A stretch of 22,090 bases of DNA from Chara braunii. Taxonomy: Eukaryota > Streptophyta > Charophyceae > Charales > Characeae. The number at the start of each line of letters is the position of its first letter. Position 1 is the stretch's first letter. Below, piece by piece: positions 1 to 9,225 of this stretch. Made by a program: the position numbers and the translations under genes. Where the stretch lies: NCBI GenBank assembly GCA_003427395.1, contig BFEA01000324.1, positions 911,796 through 933,885 on the forward strand. Reading direction: 5' to 3'. A model generated the notes under the pieces. That model searched no databases, was not told the DNA's origin, and saw nothing but the letters and a program-made list of their open reading frames with translations.

Positions 1-199
1 TCTCCCTCTCTGCCTACGGTTTACCGGGCAGTTCTATTTGACGATATAAATATATATATATATATATTTTCAGCCTCCTGATGAGTCGGTGAAACTCCGA
101 CGAAACAGTTTGTCACAGCCCCTCGTTTGTTGTCCTCTTCTCTCTCTCTCTGCCTACGGTTTACCGGGCAGTTCTGTTTGTGACGATATATATATATTT
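1..199 (+). repeat. Tandem structured repeat units carrying a hammerhead-like core
   Basis: The window opens in the tail of one unit (1-50) and runs straight into a full unit (about 72-199). Both tails share the same segment: a CT run, then TGCCTACGGTTTACCGGGCA, then a TTTG(TG)ACGATATA end followed by an (AT)n tract. A third, near-identical unit lies at 17823-17940, differing by only a few bases and the CT-run length. The segment GCC-TA-CGG-TTTA-CCG-GGC can fold into a hairpin with a two-base bulge, and GTCACAGCCC can pair with the later GGGC and TGTGAC. The unit is therefore probably a structured RNA or the end of a mobile element. The element family was not recognised. Confidence 0.75.
78..114 (+). 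ncRNA. Hammerhead-ribozyme-like core, copy 1
   Basis: The segment reads CTGATGAG, then a 5-bp stem II (GTCGG/CCGAC, 7-nt loop), then CGAAAC, a 3-bp stem III (ACA/TGT with loop GTT) and a GTC cleavage triplet. This is the full set and order of conserved hammerhead core bases, with the very short stem III known from hammerheads in mobile-element repeats. The weak point is stem I: the flanks just before CTGATGA (AGCCTC) and just after GTC (ACAGCC) do not pair. Either stem I forms with more distant sequence, or the motif is inactive or coincidental. Conservation in the copy at 17829 argues against chance. Confidence 0.42.
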
Positions 200-449
200 A
201 CAAAGTAGCTTCATCCTCATTTTGATATGAAGTACAAAAAAGAACTGAAGGCAATGAAGTACTAGCCTACTAGGCACAATGCGGTAAAAAAGAAGACCTA
301 GTTAACCACGCAAAAAGATGGCCTACAAAGGTATGCCATCTTTTTGCCCCTCCAGAATAGATGAGGCCCATGTTTGCTAGTTTTTTTTTCAACCGAAAAA
401 GAAAAGAAGAAAGAATTGGGCCTTGAGATATTGTCTCATCAGGGGGACT
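200..449. other. Unassigned sequence with one perfect hairpin
   Basis: No gene or known repeat was recognised. The notable feature is a perfect 13-bp inverted repeat (310-322 GCAAAAAGATGGC, 335-347 its reverse complement) with a 12-base loop. It could be a short transposon relic or a transcribed hairpin. Confidence 0.5.
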
Positions 450-541
450 GGCCCCAGGTAACTCCGAACCCTTCCCATTCCGTTCAGATAGTTCCGTCAG
501 GATTTTATCCTCCGTCTGTATTTCAACATTCCATGGGTGGG
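450..541 (+). repeat. Diverged dispersed repeat, copy 1
   Basis: This stretch begins GGCCCCAGGTAA and ends with TATTTCAACA followed by CATGGGT. It aligns along about 90 bases with 1518-1606, sharing both ends and scattered interior blocks. It is a pair of old copies of an unidentified repeat; no coding capacity is evident. Confidence 0.5.
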
Positions 542-710
542 TGTATATCAATGGACATCCCTTCCGAGTTCTTCTGTTTCTAAGCTCAGTATTACTTTGG
601 GTGCAACCCCATGTTCTCGTATTCATAGCCCCCAGCCCTTTAGCACTCAGGACATCCATTCTCTCTAGTGTGATACCCTGCCACCTGCAAGGCAGGGCCC
701 ACCTCACTCT

Positions 711-776
711 GGACCCTATGGCATGGTGGACCCTATAGCACTGTGAACCCTATAGCACGGGTGGACCCTATACCCC
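711..776 (+). repeat. Minisatellite of about 17 bp, four units
   Basis: The motif GGACCCTATAGCACGGGT, with small changes, is repeated four times in a row. The first unit has a G and the second an A in the CCCTATRG position, and one unit starts GAACCC. Confidence 0.8.
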
Positions 777-1517
777 AATCCATGACCCACGATTCAGGAC
801 AAACTTGGTGCAATAAGGCCAATGGCATTCGGATCGTCTCTGTATCTTCTGTCATCCTTCAATCTCTTACCTGCTGCAGCCTTGCTTGCCTGTTGCCGCC
901 ACCTTCCCAAGGGCCAACTACCTTGATGAACTTTTGAGTATCAAATGCATTGAGAAAAGAAAAAGCAATGAAACGAGTTTTTCAAAAGATATGAAACGAG
1001 TTTGAAAAAGCAATGAAAGGACCAACCGTCGTGGTGTCAGGCGGGGTGTCATTACTACAGGGGTCAGTCGTGATGTCAGACAGAGGGGGGGGGGGGGGGG
1101 GGAGAAAGAAAAAAGAAAGCCCAACGGATTCTTTTCTGGCAAATCGAAATTGCCCTTTCAAACTCATGCCATGGTTCAATTGCGGGCGGTGTTTGATTTT
1201 TGCCTTTCCGAACTCAAAACCTGCTGCGTCCGCCATTGCTTCTTTTTTTTTTTTTGAACGGTGGAAGGGGGCCTTACTCTAGTAGGTGGGCCGTAGGAAC
1301 ACCCCCCTTTAGTAGCTACCCTCCATATTCTGCAGGCCGGCAACCATCAGTAGGCCAGTAGGTCAAAGCTACCTGGACGCAGCCGGTTCGTTTTATGAGG
1401 GCTTGTCAGAGGGCTTGTCAGAGGGCTTGTCAGTGTGGCAGACAGATGTTCACACCACTGGCAGGAGGCAGGAGCAACCGGTGTGTAATCCAAACCTAAG
1501 TCTGAAATCCTGCTAGA
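777..1517. other. Unassigned sequence with small repeats
   Basis: No gene was recognised. It holds a duplicated ATGAAACGAGTTT motif (about 969-1007), a long G-run (about 1085-1102) and three perfect head-to-tail copies of the 12-mer GAGGGCTTGTCA (1397-1432). The open frames here are short and compositionally ordinary. Confidence 0.6.
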
Positions 1518-1606
1518 GGCCCCAGGTAATTCAGAATTTGATTCTGTTCATTTGATGGCTTTCGGAGTTGAACTTCGGTGGTCTATATTTCAACAGTTCA
1601 TGGGTT
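1518..1606 (+). repeat. Diverged dispersed repeat, copy 2
   Basis: This is the partner of 450-541, with the same GGCCCCAGGTAA start and TATTTCAACA/CATGGGT end. It lies about 125 bp before a foldback MITE. Confidence 0.5.
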
Positions 1607-1731
1607 TGCCAACTGAGCTAGGTAGGCGCGTCCCTTATTGCTGCAGCTGTATCCTTCAAAATCTCGCCCAGTATAGTACCCACCTTTTCATGTGGCTGAA
1701 TCTCGCCGCCTTCAGTAGCAACACTCAAGGG

Positions 1732-1893
1732 GCGAGGTCCCACTAGCAAAGAGGACTGGATTGAACACGTGAATCTAGACTTGTTTGTGGAAAGGTGCAG
1801 AAAATCGAGATTGAACTCCTTTTCTGCATCTCTGCCTAAAACACGCCCAGATTCAGGATCTTAATCCAATCCCCATTGCTAGTGGGACCATGC
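1732..1893. mobile_element. Foldback MITE, family A copy 1
   Basis: The left end GCGAGGTCCCACTAGCAAAG is mirrored by the right end (…GCTAGTGGGACCATGC). The two arms remain alignable for about 50 bp, and inner GTGCAGAAAA / TTTTCTGCAT blocks extend the fold, so the 162-bp element is essentially one long imperfect hairpin. It has no coding capacity. CTCAAGG occurs just outside both ends and may be a target-site duplication, though the exact borders are uncertain. Three more copies or partial copies are in this window (6181, 14443, 17634). Confidence 0.82.
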
Positions 1894-2030
1894 TCAAGGA
1901 ACTGTCAGTAAACAGATGACGACTTCGAAACCTGATGCCAATCAAAAGGCTGTGCAACAACTTCTGAGCCTCTTTTTTTCAAAAAAGGAATTTTTTGGTG
2001 ATGTTGGTGGTTTCATACGAAGGGCACTAA

Positions 2031-2620
2031 GGCTTGGACCCCACTGGCAGGTGGCTGGAAAAGTTTTGGCGCGGAAGCCTTAGGCCGATTTCAGACCCCG
2101 TCAAGCCGCCAGGAAGTGTTTTTGAGGTATGCGGACGTCGGTTTCAGACCCCACTGCCGTACTGGAAACCATGCTGGCCATGTTTCTACATGGCTGGCGG
2201 CTGGAAAAGTCTCTGCCAGAAACCGGCAGTCCTTTTCCAAAGTGCCCTCCAGCAGGCTAGGGAGGGCAAAGTGCCAAAAACTTTCCACCGCCGCCGGCAA
2301 GGTGTGGTGCAGTCCAGGGGAGGCACAGACTTGAGGCTGGACCAGGACGAAAAGCTGCGGTCGAAGTTCGTGTCACACGAGTTGTCCAGGCTGAACATGG
2401 GATGCACCATGTCCGCTGGTTCATACAGCCCATCCGTACTTTCCTTTTTGGGAGGGGCCCGTCTCCGGTTTCCTAATGCGGCAAGCGTGGCTGTTTCCAA
2501 ACCCCCACCAGCAGTTGCCGGTGGGGTCGCATCGAAACGTGCCAAAACTTTCCACCGCCGTTCGCCAGCATTTTGCGGCCAAGTATTTTTTTCCAGGCGC
2601 TGGCCAGTGGGGTCCAAGCC
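2031..2620. mobile_element. 590-bp non-autonomous TIR element
   Basis: The outer ends are a perfect 18-bp inverted repeat (GGCTTGGACCCCACTGGC), with weaker arm similarity for about 25 bp further in (CTGGAAAA…TTGGC). Inside, a 22-base motif recurs as a direct repeat at 2271-2293 and 2539-2560 (CCAAAACTTTCCACCGCCG core), with an inverse copy near the left end. TTTCAGACCCC is also repeated about 55 bp apart (about 2087 and 2142). The GC-rich interior leaves long overlapping frames open on both strands, but neither resembles a known protein. It looks like a MITE-like or internally deleted DNA transposon, followed directly by a T-run. Confidence 0.75.
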
Positions 2621-2639
2621 TTTTTTTTTTTTTTTTTTA

Positions 2640-2700
2640 ATTGCTCCAATCTATTTGTGGGGAGCATCACGTGCTGCGAACCGGGCCCAGCGTCCCTTAT
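2640..2700 (-). repeat. Dispersed GCTGG/CCGG repeat, inverted copy
   Basis: Read on the minus strand, this matches the repeat at 5574-5640 and 5870-5930: an ACGCTGG then CCCGGTT stretch, an AGCA-GTGATGCTCCCCAC block, then an AATAGA-like segment. The repeat family was not identified. Confidence 0.6.
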
Positions 2701-4170
2701 AATGGAAATACATTATGATTGACAATTGATGAAAATTTAGGATGATTGAGGATCATTTTGGATGATTTAGGATGTCAGAGTGGGTGATTGAGGTCATGAA
2801 ATAGAGCTAGATGATGACTAATCAGAAAGATTGTCTACTCAGCACTGAATTACTATCCTATCCCTAATTTCCTGTATCCATTCCAAACAACCAATCACAA
2901 TTGAGCCCGTGCTGTGCACCAATCAGGCCTCTTCCCGGTCTTACCCCCCAATCTGGCTCGGTTACAGGGCAGCGCTACCCACCCCAGCTCCGACCATTGT
3001 TGGCCAGATTGTAGCGATTAGTCAAGTTTGCAGATTGCCTTCCTCCCTCAGCGATTAGAGACCTCTATACAAAGCCTCAAGCTCCTACACAAGCAGGTTA
3101 CAGGGCACTGCCCCAGCGCCGGCTAGCGTCGTTCTGGCGCCAACTCGACCTGGCCATTACACAAGAGGACTCAATTAGAAAACTAGCTAATCTAGAATGC
3201 CAACCAGAAATCAAGGATCTGATAATATCAGAAGCTTGATCAGCAAAACTTTCTGATGATGAAATTTGACGAGTACCCTGAGATGATCACAAAGATGATG
3301 GATAATGATGACGACGCTGATGATTATTTCTCTCCACCCCTCCCCTTCTTCCATGTGTTCTCCTCCTCCCCTCATTTCCTCTTCTCCTCTCGCTGCCTCC
3401 GCTGAGCTGAACCCCGCTATCAGCATGAAGTTCCTATCAGCCCCAACAAGAGAGAGAACCTCCCCATTCCCTTTTACCTTAGGTAACCAGTTCCCCCAAA
3501 GGTGTACCTCAAAACTAACACTCTGACTTAGTCTGCCTCCGCCAGAAGATAATGCGCCCCCATACATATCTCCCAGCCCCAGCCCAGGTCAGCTCCCATC
3601 ATCTGCATGATCTACTCCCTGGAGGGCAATCACCTCCCACCTTGTGTTACCCCTGCGGAGTAGCGCTCCCTTCCTGACCAACCTACCTACCAACTAGACT
3701 ATAGCCTAGATGGGAGATGAGAATATAATCAAAAACACAGAGATGACTACTGATTGATGAAAAAAAGAATAACGAAACCGTGATGATGATGATGATGATG
3801 ATGATCGATGATGAATGATGATGATGATGATGATTATGATGATGATGATTATGATGATGATGAAAATAGAAGATGACGATGACTACGATTTTTACAGAGA
3901 AGTCTGGATGATGACCATGAAGAAGATAAAAGGAAGATAAATAACATGGATGAGGAATTAGAGAAGCCGATGATGATTACCACTGGTAACCAAATGAGGA
4001 TTAGAAAAATGACGGTGTCCTTGATGAAAAATCTCCGCTGAAATGACAATGATGACAATCTTTATGCTCTTGATGGATAACCTGCACAAGACAAAAAACA
4101 GACGAAAACACATATGTAGATTGATGATGACCTGCGAGCCGCTCTCTTGATGATACTCTCCCAGTGGCAC
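2701..4170. repeat. GAT/ATGATT-rich degenerate simple-sequence tract
   Basis: Degenerate GATGAT and GATT repeats occupy 2701-2830 and much of 3220-4160, with the purest block at about 3781-3870. Between them, 2830-3200 is non-repetitive with no recognised gene; GTTACAGGGCA and AGCGATTAG each occur twice there, suggesting an old duplicated element. 3340-3730 is CT-rich and unassigned. Open frames in this tract are by-products of ATG/ATT periodicity. Confidence 0.7.
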
Positions 4171-4484
4171 TGTGATGATTCTTCAAGTAGGACCAACGTT
4201 CTCCGTACTTTGGTCTCCACGGGGCTGACTCCACTTTCCTCCACCGACATCGACTTTCGTCAACTCGCATGAGCTCTCCAGCCTCTTTAAAGGTCTTGGC
4301 TATGGAGTTCTTTATGTGAAAAACACAGGGAAAATGTTCAAACAGCAGCTGCCGCTACCATTCTCCCTTTTCCTCTGTGCCTCAGGCCAGATGCCACGTC
4401 AGCCTGTGACATAGTAATGACCAAGCGCCTCTGGATATCGTGCGTGCGTCAAGCGCTAACCCCCATCCACTTCACAACATCACA
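4171..4484. other. Unassigned sequence
   Basis: Nothing recognisable was seen: no coding signature, no clear repeat and no hairpin. Confidence 0.5.
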
Positions 4485-4795
4485 GCACTCTCGCACCAGC
4501 GCCTCCCTCCCGTCGGCTGCCAGCACCGCGTCACGTGTCATCTAGCATGTTACTAGTCACCACAAACCAGCGCCTCGCCAGTTGCAAGTCACCAGCACCC
4601 CACCAACCTGTTGCCAGCGCCTCGTCCCCCGCCAGCAGCCAGCGCCTCGCTGCACTCACACAGCCAGCGCCTCGCCACTCGCGAGAAGCCAGCGCCTCAC
4701 AACCTGCGAGAAGCCAGCGCCCCGCCACCTCCGACCAGCCAACGCCTCGCCTGCAAGCAACCAGCATGCCACCATCCGCGTGCGGCGGCGGCCCG
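4485..4795 (+). repeat. GC-rich degenerate minisatellite (AGCCAGCGCCTCGCC)
   Basis: About eight imperfect units of 24-35 bp are built around CCAGCGCCTCGCCAC with GCGAGAAG spacers. Because the unit is rich in CC and GC and poor in stop triplets, all three forward frames stay open for 70-100 codons giving Ala/Ser/Pro-rich strings. These are not credible proteins. Confidence 0.75.
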
Positions 4796-4907
4796 GCGCC
4801 CGCCAGCCATAGCGCTAGTGCTAGCGCTAACGCGCGCTAAGCACGTCGCAGTTTGGGTGTTACCACCGCCCAAGACTTGCTGCAGCAGAGCTAAGTATTC
4901 TTGAAAA

Positions 4908-5079
4908 TTAAACCACCGGTACCTTCCCCGCCTGGAAATCAACTGCGCCCCAGGTAACACGGAAGCCAAGAGGGATCGGGCTACCGTTGATAAATTGAAT
5001 TGGTGCCCCAGGTTCGGGTTCGGTTTCGGGCTTTTTAACTGCCCGCGGCCGACATACGGGAAAGGTACTGGTAGTTTAA
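4908..5079. mobile_element. Short TIR element, family C copy 1
   Basis: The left end TTAAACCACCGGTACCTTCC is mirrored at 5058-5079 by the inverse of TTAAACTACCAGTACCTTTC, about 22 bp with three mismatches. The 172-bp element has no coding capacity. A second element with the same ends lies at 13779-13938, and single ends occur near 6444 and 12621. Confidence 0.6.
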
Positions 5080-5573
5080 AACCACCAGACTGAGTACATT
5101 TCCCATATGTCACCGGCGGGCAGTTTCGGCAGGCGGGAATAAAAAAACGGGGTGTCGAGAGCAGCCCTTCCCTGCTCGGCCCCCGCGATACCCAGTTCCT
5201 CTCGGCAAAATAGCTGCTAAAGGTACTGGTGGTTGGTACCTGTACGCTTTCAGACTTTATCACTTCTGCTTCCTTTTGCTTCCGTTTGGCATGTATATGG
5301 CTGATTTTTTTGTTCCCATCCAGCCAAGCATGTAGTGGCCGACTCTGGATGATACCGTAGATAATTATACCGTGATGAGCTTTGTGGACGAATTGTGCCC
5401 TCGGCCTTGGGCGGTGTGTACACACAAGAATTATACCAATGGCCTTGGGCTGTGTGTGCGCGCTGGCCCGTGTCCAGACGCGAGAATTTACACTTGTGAA
5501 TGGGCAATCTGGATGGCTTTGTACGAGGAAGAAAAGACCCCTGAGCCCTAGGTTCATAAACAATCAAGGATGG
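5080..5573. other. Unassigned sequence
   Basis: A stray GGTACTGGTGG end motif of family C is present near 5225 and a GGCCTTGGGC-YGTGTG motif is repeated (about 5402 and 5441). A long minus-strand open frame crosses this region and the GC-rich minisatellite, but its residues look random and it spans a TIR element, so it is not called as a gene. Confidence 0.5.
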
Positions 5574-6030
5574 ATTCATGGAACGCTGGACCCGGTTTCC
5601 AGCAGGTGATGCTCCCCACCAGTAGACGGAGCGGCCCAATAGCCAAACCCTCAATCCCGGTGGTTTTCTTACAGCCACTGGGATAGAGGTCTTGCACAAG
5701 GGTCATTTTAAAAAAAGACCCCTGAATGAGAAGACACTAAGAAATGAAGGTTGAGGATGCTGGGCCCCACGAATAGACTGGAACCGACTTGACCCGGAGG
5801 GCACACGAAGAGACAAGAGCCATTTAGAGGACCCCTAAATGAGGGGACACTAAGAAATGAAGGTTGAGGATGCTGGACCCGGTTTCCAGCACATGCTGGG
5901 CCCCACGAATAGACTGGAACCGCGACCCGGAGGGCACACAAAGAGACAAGAGCCATTTACAGGACTTGCTGAAAGCTGTGTCCAGCACGTACTGCTCCTC
6001 ACGAATAGACTGCAGCTCCAGTCACCCCGA
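5574..6030 (+). repeat. Dispersed repeat with local tandem duplication
   Basis: A copy of the ACGCTGGACCCGGTTTCCAG / GATGCTCCCCACC repeat lies at 5582-5640. Two related units then follow head to tail (about 5718-5827 and 5831-5958), sharing GACACTAAGAAATGAAGGTT, CCCCACGAATAGACTGGAAC and GAGACAAGAGCCATTTA. The second unit carries an extra ~23 bp (ACCCGGTTTCCAGCACATGC) between two GCTGG motifs; its loss from unit 1 is explained by recombination between those motifs. A weaker third piece ends near 6015. Confidence 0.78.
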
Positions 6031-6180
6031 ATAGACACGTCGAGCCATTTATGTGCCTGGCTCCACTACGCTAGACATGTGCAAAACGAGAGTGAATCGT
6101 TGGCTAGAACATGGAAAGATACACCGCCATGACTTTTGTCTTTTGTGAATGTTGAGAGTAGTGGAGAGGGGCCCTACAGG
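6031..6180. other. Unassigned sequence
   Basis: No feature was recognised between the tandem repeat and the MITE. Confidence 0.4.
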
Positions 6181-6337
6181 GCCGTGGTCCCACTAGCATA
6201 GGATAGAAATCCTGAATCTGGCTATGTTTTACGCAGAGATACAGAAAAGCAGTTCTATCTCTATTTCCTGCTCCTGTCCCCAAACACGTCCAGATTCAGG
6301 CATTCAATCCCATGCTCTTTGGTAATGGGGCCACAGC
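6181..6337. mobile_element. Foldback MITE, family A copy 2
   Basis: The left end is GTGGTCCCACTAGCA and the right end is the inverse of GCTGTGGCCCCATTACC. The interior has the family's CTGAATCTGG…CCAGATTCAGG and CAGAAAAGCAG…CTGCT pairs. It is more diverged than copies 1 and 3, especially in the right terminus, which suggests an older insertion. Confidence 0.75.
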
Positions 6338-7471
6338 CCAGGTGGGGTCTCCAACCACGGAGGTGCTCTAGTCACCACATGGAATTTTTTTTTTTTTTAT
6401 TTTTTTTTATTTTTTTTTTTTTTACCTTCGGCAAGAATAGGGCGAACCACTAGTACCTCCCCCAGTGTTGGGAAATTACGAGGTTTTGCCGGTTCCCGAA
6501 GAAATCGGGGGTGGGACACAGGGTTGGCATTGTCCCATAAAGCCTGTGAGTGAAAAAAAAAGGAAAAATAGAAAATGCTTTGTCTACTGCAATGATGACG
6601 GGCAGGGTAGTCCAGGAGGCTGTGCTCACAGCGTTCCTCCACAGAATGCACCTCACAGGTAAGGCGGTCACACATTCTGAATGTTACTGGTTTTTTTTTT
6701 TCTTCTCAACTTCTGTTTTTTTACCTTTCACTACCTACTCCTAAGGCTATCTAGAGGGGACCCCTGCAAGCATAGTTTCCTCTCACTGTGAAGGGGAGAT
6801 TTCATGTTGCCGCTTGCCCCTAATGGTTAGGGTATAGGGTTGGGCCGCCAGTGGGATCCCCTACTGTTTTCTTTTTCTTTTTTGTCGTGTGTTTTTTACG
6901 AGTCCCCTGCCAACGAGGCAGGGTGGAATCCGTGATCTGCTCAAGCTGTGTTTTGTCAGAGGATTGTAACGCTCGTCACATTGGCACTTATGGGAATGTA
7001 TCCAACCATTTTCACGGCTGGATCCGTGTGCCCAATTTTCTTTAGACAGGGCTACTGTACTTGTTCAAAAACTGTCACATCCAGGGGAGTAGGTAACTCT
7101 GTTGCCTCCTCCCATAGATGCTTGCAGATAACCAAACAGCCTTGCTCAGTAAAGGATACCCACTTAAAGGGGGTACTCCAGAGTCCAGCAAGACAGCATT
7201 TTACCTCTGGCTATTGCAATATTGCTATAGCTAGTATTAGTGTGGAGTGTCCTCCACTCTGCATAAATAAGATTACGTATTGAGTATTACCTATTTATTA
7301 CGGAGAACAGAGGGAGACCAATACTTATTCTGGAATCTTCTCTCTCCTTGCAAGCCAAAGAATCCAAAATCCCACAACTCCGAACTTGTTAGCGATGGAA
7401 AGAACCTGGGTCTGACGCGGGCCCAATACAATTAAAAACACCTATGTTATTCGCTAAAATGCCACATACTG
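6338..7471. other. Unassigned sequence with T-runs
   Basis: A long impure poly(T) occupies about 6387-6423 and further T-runs occur near 6690 and 6868. A family C end-like motif (ACCACTAGTACCTCC) lies at about 6446. No coding region was recognised; frames here are short and run into T-tracts. Confidence 0.5.
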
Positions 7472-8162
7472 CTAATCCAGTCCCAGAAACCTCTTGCCAC
7501 AATACATTCCCACCAGAAACCTCTTGCCACAAAAAAAAAAAAAAAAAAAAAAAAAAACACATTCCCACCACAGGTGGCTGGAGTCTTCCGGTGATTCTTG
7601 AGGACAGATATCGCAGTGTTGTGAGATCTCCATCCCTTTACTCACGCACCAGTCCGCTGTAGGAACACTTTGTGTAGGTGTAGCCACTGCAGACCTGCTA
7701 CCTCGACCTCCAACATTCTGAGTACCATTGTAATGAAGATGCTCATCCACTTGCTGTTGACTGTAGACCCCGACGTTGCTGAGACTCTCTTCCTCCAGCT
7801 GTTCCAAACTCCCATCTGCAAGGTAGATGCTTTCGATCGGAAGGCATAACCTGATTCATCCGCCAGTACCCAGCCCGTCCTTCGAAGGTCATCTTCCAGT
7901 CTTCTCCCGGAGTTCCCTCCTGGACGAGGGTGAACGTTCTATTGCTTTTGTGATTGTTCTCTGAGGTTATAACCTCCTCCCAGTCCTCTTTCCCTTGGGG
8001 AGATGGAGATGTCTCTCCTGATTGCCTGATTAGTTTTCCCTTGCGACTGGACCAGACAGATGCCTTTGGACCTAACAGTTCTGTGTCCCCTGATGATTCA
8101 ATACGAAAGAAACTGTTACCGCCTTGAAGTTCTTTCTCTTTCCACCATGTACCTTTCGGCCA
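7472..8162 (-). pseudogene. LINE C-terminal relic with RVT-type zinc knuckle
   Basis: On the minus strand, one frame stays open from about 8162 to 7750 and a second, shifted frame continues from about 7850 to 7559. The second ends in CDICPQESPEDSSHLWWEC, with the C-x2-C-x9-H-x4-C spacing and HLWWEC tail typical of the zinc-binding domain after reverse transcriptase in plant L1-like retrotransposons. The upstream frame (WWKEKELQGGNSFFRIES, then W-S-S-R-K-G-K-L) suits the variable C-terminal region of such proteins. At least one frameshift (about 7800-7850) and a 27-base T-run (minus strand) just after the knuckle show it is dead. It is collinear with the RT relic at 11179-11945 and may belong to the same copy. 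Confidence 0.6.
7485..7570 (+). repeat. 30-bp duplication with expanded A-run
   Basis: AGAAACCTCTTGCCAC occurs at 7485 and 7515, and ACATTCCCACCA at 7504 and 7559. The second unit differs from the first by a run of 27 A (7531-7557). It is either a tandem duplication with a later A-expansion or a tiny poly(A)-tailed retro-insertion with a 12-bp target-site duplication. Confidence 0.8.
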
Positions 8163-8793
8163 TTATACCACTTCCTGTTCCTCTAGGATTGATTGATTGA
8201 TTTATTATTATTATTATTTTTAATCACAACGGGCCCTGCAATCAGACTCGCTTTCATTCACACTTTACGTGCATGCAAACAGGTTGCGCAGCAAACTGGC
8301 AACAAGCGCCCACTCAGAACTCAGAGATATGGTAACCAAGAATGCAGCTCAGATACAAGTTCACTTCAAATGGCTATGGCGGCACAGCGCCTGTACAACT
8401 CTCTGTTTGCACACACAGGATCACCTGGGATATCCCACACGCACACACTGCACACTCACACACTCACACGCTGAACTCTTATCTTCAGCTATGGCAGCCA
8501 TTGCCGCTGCTAACCTATCGCTATGGCTAAACTCCTCTCTCGCCCACTTCGTCTTCGGGCGCACTGCAGACCACCTCGCACAAGTCGCTGTGGTAGCGCT
8601 TCCGCATGGCTTACGCAGGAATGAATGAATGGCTGGGCGCTGCCTCTTGATTTATACTTCTGTATCTCGTTGGTCTTCCCCTTTCCCATGCCCGTGGTGC
8701 ACACAGTCCCATGCGGTACTTGCTGGACTGGACTAGGACTGACTGGGACTGGGACTGCTGACTCCGCACGGGTAGACTCCACCACTTGCCCAC
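8163..8793. other. Unassigned sequence with short microsatellites
   Basis: It contains a GATT run, then (TTA)n at about 8200-8221, and a CACACA/CTCACA-rich stretch at about 8436-8471. No protein or RNA gene was recognised. Confidence 0.5.
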
Positions 8794-8910
8794 TTGCCTC
8801 AGCCTAAACGTGAGCAGCTTCGAAAGGCCATTACTGGGACCTTCCAGAAGTCTGGGTTCTGGCCTTTCGAAGACTGTAGCAGCTATGACCTTGACCACAA
8901 GTGGTTAACG
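8794..8910 (+). pseudogene. Possible pogo/Tigger-like transposase C-terminal scrap
   Basis: The frame reads REQLRKAITGTFQKSGFWPF followed by acidic residues. Pogo/Tigger/Jerky-type DDE transposases have a similar segment near the end of the catalytic domain (aromatic/basic residues, then F-x-K-x-G-[IF]-[WY]-P-F). The rest of the frame (to 9135) becomes Phe-rich and unlike any transposase, so at most 30-40 codons are meaningful. The same DNA contains a perfect 13-bp inverted repeat (8818-8830 / 8860-8872, CTTCGAAAGGCCA). This is a tentative reading. Confidence 0.3.
8872..8896 (+). repeat. 25-bp direct repeat, left copy
   Basis: GACTGTAGCAGCTATGACC plus TTGACC matches 10829-10853 at 22 of 25 positions; all three differences are transitions. 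The two copies bracket the purine-rich region and could be a duplicated coding scrap or ends of an inserted block. Confidence 0.7.
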
Positions 8911-9225
8911 GGGACCCCCACTTTTCGGCCCTGGGTAACGATGAATGATCCTGAAATTAGGGTTTGGGGGTCAAATTTTGTGTTTTTTTGGAAACTTTTT
9001 TTTGCCTGTTTTTGTTTTAGGACAAGCTTGCTGTGTGTCAAATTTGGTGGCATTTGGGTTATTAGAATTTGTGCTGTTAATCATCCTGAAAATCCTGAAA
9101 TTTTGATGAAGTTGTTTTTTGGCAAAATTGCCTGAAAATGCACTTTTCAGTTGCTGTTTTATGTGTTTTTAGCGGGGGGGCTGGGGGATGTCAATGCTGG
9201 TATGTCACAGACCTTGCAGGTGTGT
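8911..9225. other. Unassigned T-rich sequence
   Basis: AT-rich with T-runs and repeated CCTGAAA motifs. No gene was seen. Confidence 0.45.

Noticed and set aside
310-347. Hairpin followed by a T-run resembling a bacterial terminator
   Set aside because: The context is eukaryotic, the T-run is within the stem and no gene precedes it.
2034-2702. 222-codon + frame and overlapping 143-codon minus frame
   Set aside because: They lie in a GC-rich TIR element, begin at non-ATG codons created by the TIR itself, run into a T-tract and resemble no protein.
2830-3200. Possible LTR fragment
   Set aside because: There are repeated short motifs, but no TG/CA ends, primer-binding site or second copy that would support an LTR.
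4535-5563. Ala/Ser/Pro-rich + frames and a 288-codon minus frame
   Set aside because: The + frames come from a GC-rich minisatellite; the minus frame crosses that minisatellite and a TIR element without any domain-like segment.
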